A DNA stretch of 64,000 nucleotides, taken from positions 417,938,352 through 418,002,351 of the forward strand of contig NC_073692.1 of assembly GCF_029784155.1 (NCBI RefSeq), in the 5' to 3' direction. The notes beneath the pieces were generated by a model. That model did not search any database and had not been told where the DNA came from. It saw only the letters and a list, made by a program, of their open reading frames with translations. A program made the position numbers and the translations under genes. Source of the stretch: Uranotaenia lowii (lineage: Eukaryota; Arthropoda; Insecta; Diptera; Culicidae). This document shows, one piece after another, positions 53,865 through 64,000 of the stretch; within the stretch, counting starts at the first letter, position 1; the number at the start of each line of letters is the position of its first letter.

Positions 53865-56119
53865 AACAAACCACGCGGCGAGACTGCAGTTCCTCCTGCT
53901 ACTGGGTTGGGTGCAGTGATGCCACATTAAAATCGGTATTTTCGAGTCCGAAAAAATCGGTATTCGGTATGAAAATTCCAAAAATCGGTATAAATACCGA
54001 TTTTTTTTTTCGAAGCTTTTAATACTATTTTTATTGAAAGAATATTGTAAAATTACTATTTTGCTGATATCGTAATTTTTAAACATGATATTTTCTGCCC
54101 ACTGCGACTTTATTGTGATATTCAATCTAAACACTTTTATCATTTAGTATTTTTATGCTCCTTAAATCTTTACACTGAATACTACTACATTCATGCATCC
54201 AGATCTTACCTGGATGTTCTTGTTTCAGAAATACAACGTTGAGAAAAAAAATAATTTCAACAATTTTTAAAAATTTAAATAAATAAGATAACAACTATTT
54301 ATGACATCTTTCAAGATAGTCATTGAGTATTTAATATTAAAGATCATAGCTCATTGAACAACTTTGTTGAAGACTGCGAAACGATTTGGCTTTTTCTGTT
54401 TCCAAATATCAAAAATTCAATTTCTCTAAAATTTTGTCAAAATTCCTGTTTTTGTGGTTTAGAAAAAAATAACGAAATGAAAACTCACATTACTTTTTTT
54501 TAGAAATTAAAATTACTCGTGGTCTTCGAGAATGTTGATTATTGTGTGAATATTTTCAAAATATTTGGAATGTTTCAAAGCTTTGCCAAAAAGCGCACAA
54601 TTTTTTTAAAGAATCCAGCAAAAGTTATCACAAAAACAAAGGATTTTTTTAAATTTTGTGGACTTGTGCTTTTTATTAAGAGCGTGCAGTTATCTTGGTT
54701 CCTAAATTTTAAACCGACAACTTCAAGATATGATTTGCTTATATCTTAAACTGCTATAATCTCTAATCTACCATGTTATTTGATTATCAAAATTCGATTT
54801 CAAGAGAGTTGGCATAGGAGACAAAGATGCTATCGAATAATCTGGGACTTGCTGGCTGAATATCGGCACTAGATATTGGTTCATAATTTAAATAAGGAAA
54901 AAGATAGTTTTAGTTATATTTTGAAAAAAAAAATCAGTCAGAACGAATTTTTCAAAAATCGGTATGAAATCGGTAGGTTTTGCCAAAAATCGGTATTCTG
55001 TGAATACCGATTCTTGGTCAAAATTTTCGTCAAAAATCGGTATGAATACCGAAAAATCGGTAGGTGTGGCATCTATGGTTGGGTGGTAGATTTGGTGAGC
55101 GACAAAAAGAGAGCTAAAGGATTTGTTTCTCCCGCGGCTACTTGAGGGGTGCGAGATTTGTACACCAACCTGCTGAAAATGTGGGCAAAACTGGTTGAAA
55201 TCTGACAGCTTTCAGTAAATTCGAAAAACGTTGCTACAAATTTTCAAAACACCACACAAAAAGTATGTCCATCGAAAGAGGAGACTCTAACGAATCTTTA
55301 GGTATATAAAAAGTGACCAATTTGAGTTCAAATTTTAGAGAAATCACGCTAACAAAATCCCGTAAACCCACCGACATGAGGGGGAGTTTGAAAAATGACA
55401 AAAAAGATGTGATTTTCATTACAATATACTGAACAACTGAGATTTTTGAGGAACCAACTATGTTCTATGAAAATAATAATAAAGTTAAAGAAAAAAAACT
55501 AAAATTTGAATTCAGAGAATCGCTCCATTGGTAAGCGAGATACAGCAATGCAAAGCCAAAATTGGGTGACTTTTTTTAAGTAAGATTTTTTTCTACCGGA
55601 AGTTCCGGGATAGCGGTCAAAACTTCCTTTGGACCATCAAAAAGTTATACATCCATGGATAGATTTATTCTTGACAATTCCAAATATTATAAAATCAGCG
55701 CAATATTTGGAATCTGTCACAAGTTATAAGCATTCTAAAAAGAGCTCTTTTTCGGGACTTTTTTCATTCGGAATCAGCTACTGGTAAGCTTGTAGAATAT
55801 TTCGACTTATTTTTTCGATATTGAGAAACTAGAATAAATTATCTATACAACGAATTAAAATTTATTGAAATCGGTCAATATTTGCGGCCAGGGGAACCTA
55901 CGCAAACTCTCGGGTCATATAGACCCGAACAGCCTAATTACGGATTTTTTTGAGGGAGCACTTCCGGTGGCCACAGGAAGTTGCCTGGTACTACAGATTG
56001 TGTATTTAGTGATTCCCCAGGGAGGTTTTTAAAATCAAATTTTTGCGATTTTTTCTCGAAGAGTTATGATGATTTGAATGTGCGCTTCGGGTCATATTGA
56101 CCCGAACGACTTTGGAAGG
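53865..56119 (-). repeat. Right arm of the long inverted repeat, split by a hAT element
   Basis: Inverted partner of 43001-43924. It is interrupted by the hAT element at 53914-55077 (with its 8-bp duplication). Its outer part is more complete than the left arm and carries two quasi-palindromes, GGGTCATATAGACCC (about 55913) and GGGTCATATTGACCC (about 56089), each followed by GAAC. The inner edge is where ACGCGGCGAGACTGCAG diverges from the left arm's CTGCCGTCTCGTTGCGTG. Confidence 0.85.
53914..55077. mobile_element. hAT-type non-autonomous element, 1.16 kb
   Basis: Ends CAGTGATGCCACA and, inverted, CATAGATGCCACA. Perfect 8-bp duplication GTTGGGTG at 53906-53913 and 55078-55085. The uninterrupted sequence exists in the left arm at about 43882-43889, so the empty site is visible in the same window. 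Near both ends the motif AATCGGTAT (often AAAAATCGGTAT) is repeated many times (53933-54005 and 54957-55064), probably subterminal binding sites. The frames inside are short and built partly of that repeat. No hAT transposase is recognised. Confidence 0.92.
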
Positions 56120-56123
56120 TTAA

Positions 56124-57454
56124 TAATACACCGTGTAGTAAATCTTGTTTTTGCGTTCAAAAAATCACAATTTCTTCTCGTTGTTTTTTCCCGTTACATG
56201 AAATAATCGACCATAAAGAAATTATGAAGAACTTTTGGAGCTAACCTTCCTCAACGTTATTTGTTGAAAACATAAATTCAAACGCCTTTATCAAAGTAGT
56301 TATATTTATTGAAATCTTCCATAACCATAAGATAATTAGAGAAACACTCAACAATTTTGTCTCCATTCTATATCGCGCAGGTTAAAGGGAAAAACAGTTT
56401 TGATATCTTTGTTAATTTGACATAAAGCTGCTTTCAACCTGTGAATAAAATCAAAAACACGATTCAAACAAGAACCAAAGCTAAAATCCCCAAAAACAAA
56501 AATATCGAAGTTGTAAACGAAATTTAATATGGAAAATGTGAAAAGTCATTTCTAAGTGAAACTAGGGAAATTCTAGAAAAGCGAATAAAACAACAAAAAC
56601 AAATGTACCAACAAAACAAACGAGTTCAGGATACTCTAGAGTCTAGAATCTGGTCATTTGGAAAAAAAAACCAAAACTATAAAAAATAATACCAGGCTAT
56701 AATACTAAACAGAATATGCTGAGACTTTTAACACTAAAATTAAAATTGATAATATTGTATTAAACAGACAAAAAGACTCGTGTAGTTTTTGAAACAGCTA
56801 CCGACCCTATAATGCCTATAATCTCGAAATTAAAACATAAATTGACAAACAAATGCAAACGCAACTCAAAACAAACAGACCAAAAATAAATAAGAATGGA
56901 CGGTGGTCAGTAAATTGTAAGATTTTAAAACAATTAATAAGGTCAATCGTTTAAAATATCCACAGGAGAGGAGCGAATGACATAAAAGCTCGAAACGTAC
57001 GGACAACTGGAGAAACGCTTTCATCATTTTAAAAACTCGCCAAAAAAAAGTCAATTAATTAGTTCACATTCTATCGCGGTGATAAATTCCGATTTTATGA
57101 TGTGTAGAATAAACTTTTGAGCACTATTATACTTACAATGCCCAATATCATCAATGAATCTATCTGGTCAAACCCAATGAGGGACCAAAAACGTCTAGAA
57201 AAATGTTTTTTCTCTAAATTCAAAATTTTAAATTCTTAATCAAATTTAGACGAATGACTGATGTAAATCTATTAAAAGTAACAATCTTGACTCAGAGTTA
57301 AGGCCAAAACCTTGGAATCTTATCCCAGGTCTACAATTTTACTACAGTTTTTCAAAAGTTTTCTCTCTTGTTGATAGATATTAAATCGTTTCAAAAAGTT
57401 ATTCATAGAAGAAGTTGGTGCATGACTATTGGGTACAGTCCTTAATCCCGATAA
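56124..57454. other. AT-rich intergenic DNA
   Basis: No gene or element end recognised. Only chance-length open frames. Confidence 0.5.
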
Positions 57455-58717
57455 TCTAATTTGCAATAAGATATAAAAAGCAATTTCTGTATGTTTGTTT
57501 GTTTGTTTGTTTGTTTGTTTGTTTGTTTGTTTGTTTGTTTGTTTGTCCTCTATAGACTCAGCCGTCTTAAGAGCTAGAGAGCTGAAATTTGGCATGGATA
57601 CTCATTAGGACCAGGAAGGGTGAAAAATGTTTTCAGATGTTTGGATGACCCCTTCTGAAGGGGGTCGTTCATACAAGGCAAATATTGTTTTCACGATATT
57701 GACATTATTTTTCGTCGGATTGTGTTGAAAATTTGCACATGAGTGTGTTGAAAGACGAGCAATTGATTTCAGGTGTCAAATTTTGTGTAAGGGGACATCC
57801 AAAGAGGACGTCCATATTAACGGTTCGCTGTTTTTGCGATATTGACGTTATTATACATCGTATTCAGATGAAAATTGGTACACGATAGTTTTGAGTGACG
57901 TGCAATCGATTTGAGGTATCCAATTTAGTGTAAGGGGCCGGCAAAAGGGGTCGTCCATATTAAATTTTCAGTGTCTTAGTGATATTGTCGTTTTTATACA
58001 TCGGATTGGGATGAAAATTTGCACATAGGAGTTATTAGGGACAAATAACTGATTTCACTCATCCAAACTAAAATCAGGGGTCGGCCTAAGGGGTCGTCCA
58101 TATTAATTATTCACTTTTATGCAATATTGTCGTTATTATACATCGGATTCAGACGAAAATTGGTACACGGGGGTTTTGAGAGATGAGCAATGGATTTCAG
58201 GTATTCAATTCAGTTTAAGTGGCCGACAAAGGGGGTCGTCCATATAAACCTTTCAATATTTTTGCAATATCGACGTTATTATACATCGGATTGGGATGAA
58301 AATTTCCACACGGTAGTTTTCAGGGACGGACAATCGATCTCAGATGTCAAATATTTTGCCAGGGGTCGACGAAAGGGGTCGTCCATATAAATTAATTTTT
58401 CACTTTTTTTTAGCAATATTGCCGTTATTATACAATGGATTGCTTTGAAAATTTGCATACGGGAGTTTTGAAGGAATGGCAATCGATTTCATATATCAAA
58501 GTTTATATAAGAGCCCCCGAAAGGGATTTAGTCAAAATTTATACACGTGGTTTTTGATTCCTGATTTCATATTTAGTAGCAGACGACAGACGAAGTGATC
58601 GTCCAATATTTTTGCAATTATTACTTAACAATGAATCTGGAAAATGCTTGACTTTCATACAAACTGTTGACGTATTCCAATTTGAAAGCGAAACGGAGTT
58701 CGTATGGGATCAGCTAG
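57455..58717 (+). mobile_element. Helitron-type element, copy 2, with minisatellite
   Basis: The 3' end TATGGGATCAGCTAG|T matches the end of the Helitron at 14476-18011 (CCGGGTCAGCTAG|T). A small hairpin, CGAAACGGAGTTCG, lies about 16 nt before CTAG. The 5' region AGATATAAAAAGCAATTTCTGTATG plus a GTTT microsatellite (57489-57546) and CTATAGACTCAG mirrors the first copy's 5' region (ATATATAAAAATGAATTTCTGTCTG, CTATAGACTCGG). The exact 5' base is uncertain (A|TC at 57454/57455 is possible). No helicase is encoded. Confidence 0.68.
57560..58600 (+). repeat. Minisatellite in Helitron copy 2, unit about 143 bp
   Basis: About seven diverged units with GGGGTCGTCCATATTAA, then TTTTTGCGATATTGACGTTATTATACATCGGATT, GATGAAAATTTGCACA and GATTTCAGGTGTCAAATTT-like blocks, given here as separate short pieces. 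Unit starts near 57661, 57803, 57948, 58089, 58232 and 58372. The unit length is like that in the first Helitron, but the sequence is different. Confidence 0.82.
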
Positions 58718-58924
58718 TTTCCAATAAGATTAAATTCACTTATATTCCAGATTGCGCAGGTTGTGCCCGAATGTTTTCACTTTATTTGCAACATCCATCG
58801 CAATTCAAATTGCGTGATCACAATTATATTTTTTGCGTAAAGAAACCATTTTTGCGTTTAATTTATTCAATTAAACTGGCTAATGCGTTTCTAAGAAAAC
58901 AAGTTTTTTCTTTTTAATTTGAAG

Positions 58925-60148
58925 AATTCCAAATTTTACAATTAGTTGCCTTGTTTTCAGTTTGTTAACTTTGAAATCAAGTTCCCTGATTTTGCAAGGG
59001 TTTTAAATAAAATAACCCTGATTTTTCTGCCCGGATAAGTGCGGAAAAATATCGGGTAAGCTAAGGTTTGAATCCTTTCCGATGATCTGGTTTTAATTTT
59101 TTATAGAATTCAAAATTTGTTGCCTTTTCTCGGATTGTGGAATCTGTATTAAGTTTATTATTCTTGATTTTCATTTCAGTTGATCATTGGGACTAAATCC
59201 TGATTCGAATAATAGTTTGGATTTGAAACTAAAATACCTAACTCATCATTATGGAACATTAAAAGAAAAAAATCAAAATAAGAAACCATTTTTAATATTT
59301 GGATTTAAAATTTTAACTCATAATTCTAAGGCAGAATTAAAACGTAAAAAAGTTTCAGAATATTGAACGAGATTTGAAATATCAGAGTTACATAATTCAG
59401 AATTTTCTTTCAGATTCACTTGTTGAAAAACGAATGAATTATTGAAGAAAGAACTAATTTAGCAAATCTCAGATCCAAAACTCAAATTAGAGATTTTTGT
59501 TAGGCATTTTGTTTTAAAGTGCCATTTTGGTTCATAATTATTGAGAATTTTATTTTTAATTTAGATTGAAAAATCTTTTTCTAATTAAAACCAAAAACAC
59601 AAAAAAAATGATAATAAGAACTGAATTCATTTTTATTCTTGGAAAAATCTTAATTTTAATTTTAATGTTTTTCACAGGATTTCAATAATGAAATAAATTA
59701 TAAATTAAAGTTTTTTGTTGATAGAATAACTTGTACTTAATCTTCAGTTTTAGGAAAACTCAGCAGGGAATATATTTTACTGATTTGTCGTTTTACATCA
59801 GGCCGGGACAAATTTCAAATCCTTCTTTGGTCACTGGGCATTGGAATAATAAAAAATAATGCGGAAAACAAAGAAATTGGAATGAATTGCACGAAACCTT
59901 GTATGCAACAAAATTGCGCAAACCCATGAATCAAGTAAATTTGTATTGTAAAATTCAATAAAATCAAGAAAACTAAACTTTTTACTTTTCTTCAGTTACC
60001 GTCAACTGGGGCAATCTGCAACATTATTCAACTGCATCGGCTTTTAAAAACTTACGCATTTTTTCAAGCACAAATTAAATAGTGAAAATGTAGTCACCAA
60101 ACCACCCCCCTCCACCCCCATCATGAGGCAGTTCTTCCTACGACCCTG
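58925..60148 (-). mobile_element. hAT-like G-tract repeat, copy C (partial or rearranged)
   Basis: Read on the minus strand, 60148 inward is CAGGGTCGTAGGAAGAACTGCCTCATGATGGGGG, matching the left end of copies A and B. At 59055-59000 (minus) CCGCACTTATCCGGGC followed by ATTTTATTTAAAACCC matches copy B at about 28460-28500. The two landmarks are 1.1 kb apart here but only about 0.26 kb in copy B, so the copy is rearranged or contains another insertion. The other end is not found. Confidence 0.45.
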
Positions 60149-60665
60149 CTGTGACTGGCTAGCTGAAAGGTGGTTTAATTTGAATTATTGAATAACCTAT
60201 AAGAAAAATTTGATCAGTTAAGAATCACACTTAAAACATACAATTTTGACACATTGATAAACAAAAAAGTTTTACAGTTTCTGCACTCTGAAGCAGTGAG
60301 GCAGCTTCAAATTATTGATTTTGAGAACTTCAGTTCACTAGAGAACTTGATCTTTCAAGTTATTTGAACACTGATTTAGATTTTTTTATATAATAAATTT
60401 TTGAACAATTTCGTCAAACTGAAATATTTTTTATGGGAATAAACCAAGCCTGATATTTTTTTTTTTCAAATCATTGTGTTATTCAGTAAACTTTAGTTCT
60501 TAATTGATTGGAGTTTTTAATTTGTATTTCTACTTTTGAGGTATCCGAAACATAAGCTAGGATCAAAAGTTCCTCTTTAGCTTACCTAGCGTCTTCTCAA
60601 TTCATTTTTTATGAGCTTTTCCCTAAGCTTTGTATATATTTGTTTGCCACCTTCACTATGTAGGG
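60149..60665. other. AT-rich spacer
   Basis: Nothing recognised. Confidence 0.5.
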
Positions 60666-61046
60666 CAAGGTTGCCGAAATCACAGAAAAATCTTTAATTT
60701 CACAGAATTTTGAGCAAATTTTCATCACAGAATCTGTGTCACAGAGCACGGAATTTTGAAATATTCACAATTTTCACAGAATTTTTAAATTTATAATGGA
60801 TCTTCTAAATTATTTTTTTTGTCCAATTTAAAATTAAGATTTCTTACTTTATATTTGAAAAGTATGAGAAGATTGGTAATGTTAATTGATTTTTCCCTAC
60901 TAAAATTTTAATCAAAACACGATTTATCATGAATTTTCAATGAAATTAATGGAAATAGCATCACAGAAAACTATCACAGAATTTTTGGGGTAAAATCACA
61001 GAATGTCAGATATTTTTCTCCACAGAATTTTTCTTCGGCAACCTTG
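60666..61046. mobile_element. hAT-type MITE, copy 2 (CAAGGTTGCCGAA ends)
   Basis: 381 bp with the same 13-bp terminal inverted repeats as 17317-17661, and a flanking duplication ATGTAGGG (60658-60665) / ATGTAGGA (61047-61054), 7 of 8 identical. Homologous to copy 1 along its length, including the AATTT(A)TAATGGAT and GAAAAGTATGA(T/G)AAGATTGGTAA blocks, and rich in CACAGAAT motifs. The imperfect duplication suggests it is older than copy 1. Confidence 0.9.
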
Positions 61047-61054
61047 ATGTAGGA

Positions 61055-63884
61055 TTGCCATCCAAATACCAAGCTATTAAAAACGGATTTTGTTGTAACG
61101 ATGTTAATGAGAATTCAGCATGTTTGGATAATATAGAATATATTATTTTTTCATGAATTTTCAATGATTATTATCAACATTGTTACTTTGTAATGAACAT
61201 TTTCTTAAAACAAGGCCGGGTTGGTTGGCAACCCTAGGTTACCTACGTTTGTCACATTGTTAACTCAAGGTGATAGGATCATTTCAATGTGTGTGATAAA
61301 ACATCAATAAAGTTAATGTATAACACACTTATATCATTATTTCTTTGTTGATCGATTATTTTTTGACATGAATCGAGATTTCAAAAGCTTTCGAATTTCG
61401 TTAAAGTTCACTAAAATCAGTAAAAAACCCCCCAAATGGTTTATTAAACTATTTAACCCTCATCTGCATTAGATTTCAAATAAAGTAAAGATGCAAAATT
61501 AAAGAACTTTTGAATTCATTTAGGGTCCCCGAAGAAATTTTTGTTTTTTGAAGCTTCTGAAAAAAGTTACAAGCATTCAAACTTGAAATAGTGTCAAAAT
61601 GACACTCTAATGCGGATGAGAGTTAATATGTGTTGTGTGTCTTCTTTTTTGAATAATTCTAATGAACCTTAGCAATCTAAAGATTCTCTTCAATTCAAAC
61701 ACGGTAAAAGAAAAATCCATATCTAAATACTTAATAGATCTGGTGTGTTCATAATCATTTGTTCTAACTGTGGTAAGGTGTACATTGGACAAACCAAAAG
61801 GAAACTGATAGAAAGATTCGAGGAACACAAAGAAATTTTGGATGAAATATAAATAAGTCACACAAAATATTATGTCCATCCTGTATAAGGAATTTTGCCA
61901 AAACGTTCGCGAGCCAGGTTTTATTAGTAATTCGATCATACACAACTCTCTTTTTTATTTCCTTGTCTGAAATTGCTTTAAAATAACTGAATATATAATG
62001 AAATTCCAGTTTAGGGTTAACTAATAAATTGTGCAAGTTTTTTAGTCAATTTAAATTTGGTGGCCCACAATTCCCCACAATTTTTCAAAATAAAAAAAAA
62101 TACTTTTTTTTAAACAGATAGAGCTTGGGAAAACAAATTGTTTAAAAATAATTATTTTCTTCTTTTCATCTTTTTAATAAAGAAGTCATGAAGCAAAAAA
62201 AAAGTTCTCGAGTCATCAAAACATTTTATTTCCTACAACTTAAGCAAAACTTTCGGAAGCAGAGCTCCATAATCCAATCTTCCATATAAATAATATTTTC
62301 TTGAAACTTGTAAGGAAAAAGTTAGTCAAAAAGTGATTTTTTTTTTCAAAGAACTGTTCCAAATACCGCACTTGTGACAGTATACCTCTGAGAAGAAATA
62401 TTCCTTCAAATTATTTGAGTCATTCAATGATTTTATCAATATTTGTTGAGGAAATCTGCAATTCCAATCAAGCAAAAACAACCGAGTGTCTCGCGCCCAA
62501 AACCAACAAAAACCAAACCACGGCAGACGTACAAACCAACTCCAACACAAACAATCCAGCCTCCACCAACCAAGCAACGGCTGTGAAGCAGTTTTATAAA
62601 AGGACAAAAAAGGGCTCAATAAACTACACTACAAAAACACAAGAAGACGGCACAACCGGCAGTCAGCGGAAGTTGCCGAACTCCGACCCAAATCCGGCCC
62701 GAGAAACCGGCAGACATCCTAGTCACTCGTAAACTGTTTCCTTCCACTCGATTGCAAATTGGCGTAAGTCATACAAAGCTGGCTCCTGGCTCCCGACTTC
62801 AGCCCGATTTGAAATCGGTGGAAATGCCGGCCTCGCCTTGCTTGCTGTGACTGTTTTATTTGGAAAGTTTCCGGGGGCCTCTCGGATGAACTTCGAACTT
62901 GGGGCACGGCGTTATTGCTCTGCCGTTGACGCTGATGATGAAGTTGATGAGGCAAAAGTTTGCTCTTTGGGTGCTGCCATTCTACCGGCATAAAACTCTT
63001 TGGAAAAATCTCGTTTCAAAGATTCGATAAAATACAACAATTTTTTCTTTCACTCTTCCTACTCCTTGCATTCTTCATCGGCTGGTTCATTTGCCGACTT
63101 CTAGCCGGTGTGCTTTTCTTTTATGAACAAGCTTTAAAGTTTCCTAGAACAAGTAACGAGCTGTGTTTGAATAAATTTCAATTTTAATTTTAATCCTTCC
63201 ACATCGCAACACAACCCGGCGCACACGGAAGTTACGGGGAAAGTTTTTTGTTCTGTTAAAAAGTTCTTGTTTGGTACCCTCGGCTGCTCGGGCGTTCAGG
63301 AAGAAGTACTACCGATGGGAACTCACTCCTAACATAGAACATACACAATCGACCCCACCCCCGCATCAAAGGATTGAATGTTTCCTTCAGAAGAAGCAAA
63401 AACAGCAGCTTGAAACTGCATGCATAGGATATGTAGAGAGAGACCTTCCGAGCTTTATTTTATAGATTATTAGAAACTCTCAGCATGGCATTGGGTGAAC
63501 TGCTTGCTGCATGGTGTGAAGTTCGTAAACAGATATAATTCATTGCAAATTAAAGGCTTGGGATTATTAGAAATTGTGGTTTTCTCCGGCTTCCTGCTGT
63601 GGGTCGGCCGTGTTGCAAATGAATGAACATAGCACAGTTAGGGCACGAAACTCAATCTCTTTGTGCTGCTGCATGGTGCAAAATTCATTGTCAAATAACA
63701 GTTCAAGACAAAAAATGTATGCTCAGGACCACCTTGGATTACACGAAATATATTAGCAATCCCTATCTTTTCGCCTTGATTTTGCCTATCATTCAGGTGC
63801 ATAGCTCGATTAATTCATGGGTTTTGTTATGCTATTAAATCAAAAACATTCAATTGTGTAGCTAAACAAAAATTTTCAGTTATA
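61055..63884. other. Unassigned sequence before the terminal gap
   Basis: 61055-62430 is AT-rich. 62430-63840 is more complex and less AT-rich, with frames of 60-105 codons (62415-62732 plus, Thr/Asn-rich; 62719-62991 minus; 62960-63187 plus with a hydrophobic stretch FFLSLFLLLAFFIGWFICRLL). Mixed strands and no known domains prevent a gene call; it could be host UTR or intron. Confidence 0.4.
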
Positions 63885-64000
63885 NNNNNNNNNNNNNNNN
63901 NNNNNNNNNNNNNNNNNNNNNNNNNNNNNNNNNNNNNNNNNNNNNNNNNNNNNNNNNNNNNNNNNNNNNNNNNNNNNNNNNNNNNNNNNNNNNNNNNNNN
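63885..64000. other. Assembly gap (N) running off the window
   Basis: N to the last base of the window; full gap length is not visible. Confidence 0.99.

Larger units (their letters stand above)
43001..56119. mobile_element. 13.1-kb TTAA-flanked long-inverted-repeat element
   Basis: The outer left end is TTAA|CCTTCCAAAGCCGTTCG (TTAA 42997-43000). The outer right end is CGAACGACTTTGGAAGG|TTAA (56120-56123). Both ends are inverted copies, and the TTAA on each side reads as a target duplication. Long arms lie inside: left about 43001-43924, right about 53865-56119, near-identical over most of their paired length. Between them are a 13-bp satellite, an I-type retrotransposon, a SINE and, within the right arm, a hAT element. 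Without these later insertions the original unit is about 5.2 kb, arms plus satellite. No transposase is seen, so mobility would depend on enzymes from elsewhere. piggyBac affinity is inferred from TTAA and the CC start. Confidence 0.7.

Noticed and set aside
43001..56119. LTR retrotransposon or provirus with long terminal repeats
   Set aside because: The long repeats are inverted, not direct, and there is no pol, protease or integrase linked to them; the only polymerase inside is an I-type LINE with its own tail and duplication.
62415..62991. Thr/Asn-rich plus frame and Gln-rich minus frame as host genes
   Set aside because: Low-complexity, overlapping on opposite strands at the ends, and no domain or splice evidence.

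Overview
This window is AT-rich, gene-poor, transposon-dominated eukaryotic DNA. The retroelement families (RTE, Jockey and R1/I-type non-LTR elements, abundant hAT- and Tc1/mariner-type MITEs, Helitrons with internal minisatellites, a tRNA-derived SINE) fit a dipteran insect. The style of the RTE and R1 proteins makes a mosquito-like genome the best guess, but that is inference from remembered family style, not a search. There are no bacterial operons. No complete host protein-coding gene is visible; the only host-exon candidate is a short signal-peptide exon on the minus strand (37897-37963). Two N runs mark assembly gaps (13385-13884, exactly 500 N, and 63885-64000).

Layout. 1-13.4 kb: AT-rich DNA with a TTAA-flanked MITE (1499-2230), a 5'-truncated RTE copy with perfect target-site duplications (2518-5033), a dispersed repeat with recurring ACGTCAC motifs (5.2-5.6 and 8.0-9.75 kb) and a hAT-like G-tract repeat (from 9756). 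14.3-18.2 kb: a four-level nest, in which a TA-flanked MITE contains a canonical Helitron (A|TC...CTAG|T), which contains a gag-only non-LTR retroposon, which contains a hAT MITE with an 8-bp duplication. 19.1-24.3 kb: a second RTE copy split by a nearly intact Jockey-clade element (ORF1, then ORF2 with one frameshift), both with clear duplications. 28.2-33.9 kb: another hAT-like copy, a Tc1/mariner transposase fragment and a decayed R1-clade element on the minus strand. 39.1-40.75 kb: a 1.6-kb satellite of a 9-bp unit.

43.0-56.1 kb is the most striking region. A 13.1-kb unit begins TTAA-CCTTCCAAAG and ends CTTTGGAAGG-TTAA. It has long terminal inverted arms of about 0.9 kb (left) and about 1.1 kb (right, after removing a later insertion) and an internal 13-bp satellite of about 2.7 kb. 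The satellite has been split by a full-length I-type non-LTR element (ORF1 with zinc knuckles; ORF2 with endonuclease, reverse transcriptase and RNase H). The unit also carries a tRNA-derived SINE with 27-bp duplications and a 1.16-kb hAT element with an 8-bp duplication.

56.1-63.9 kb holds a second Helitron of the same type, a possible reverse copy of the G-tract repeat, a second copy of the hAT MITE and unassigned sequence. The genes do not form a pathway. The biology is layered transposition: target-site duplications give the order of insertions, and several elements look young (near-identical RTE copies; Jockey and I copies each apparently broken by a single one-base A-tract shift).
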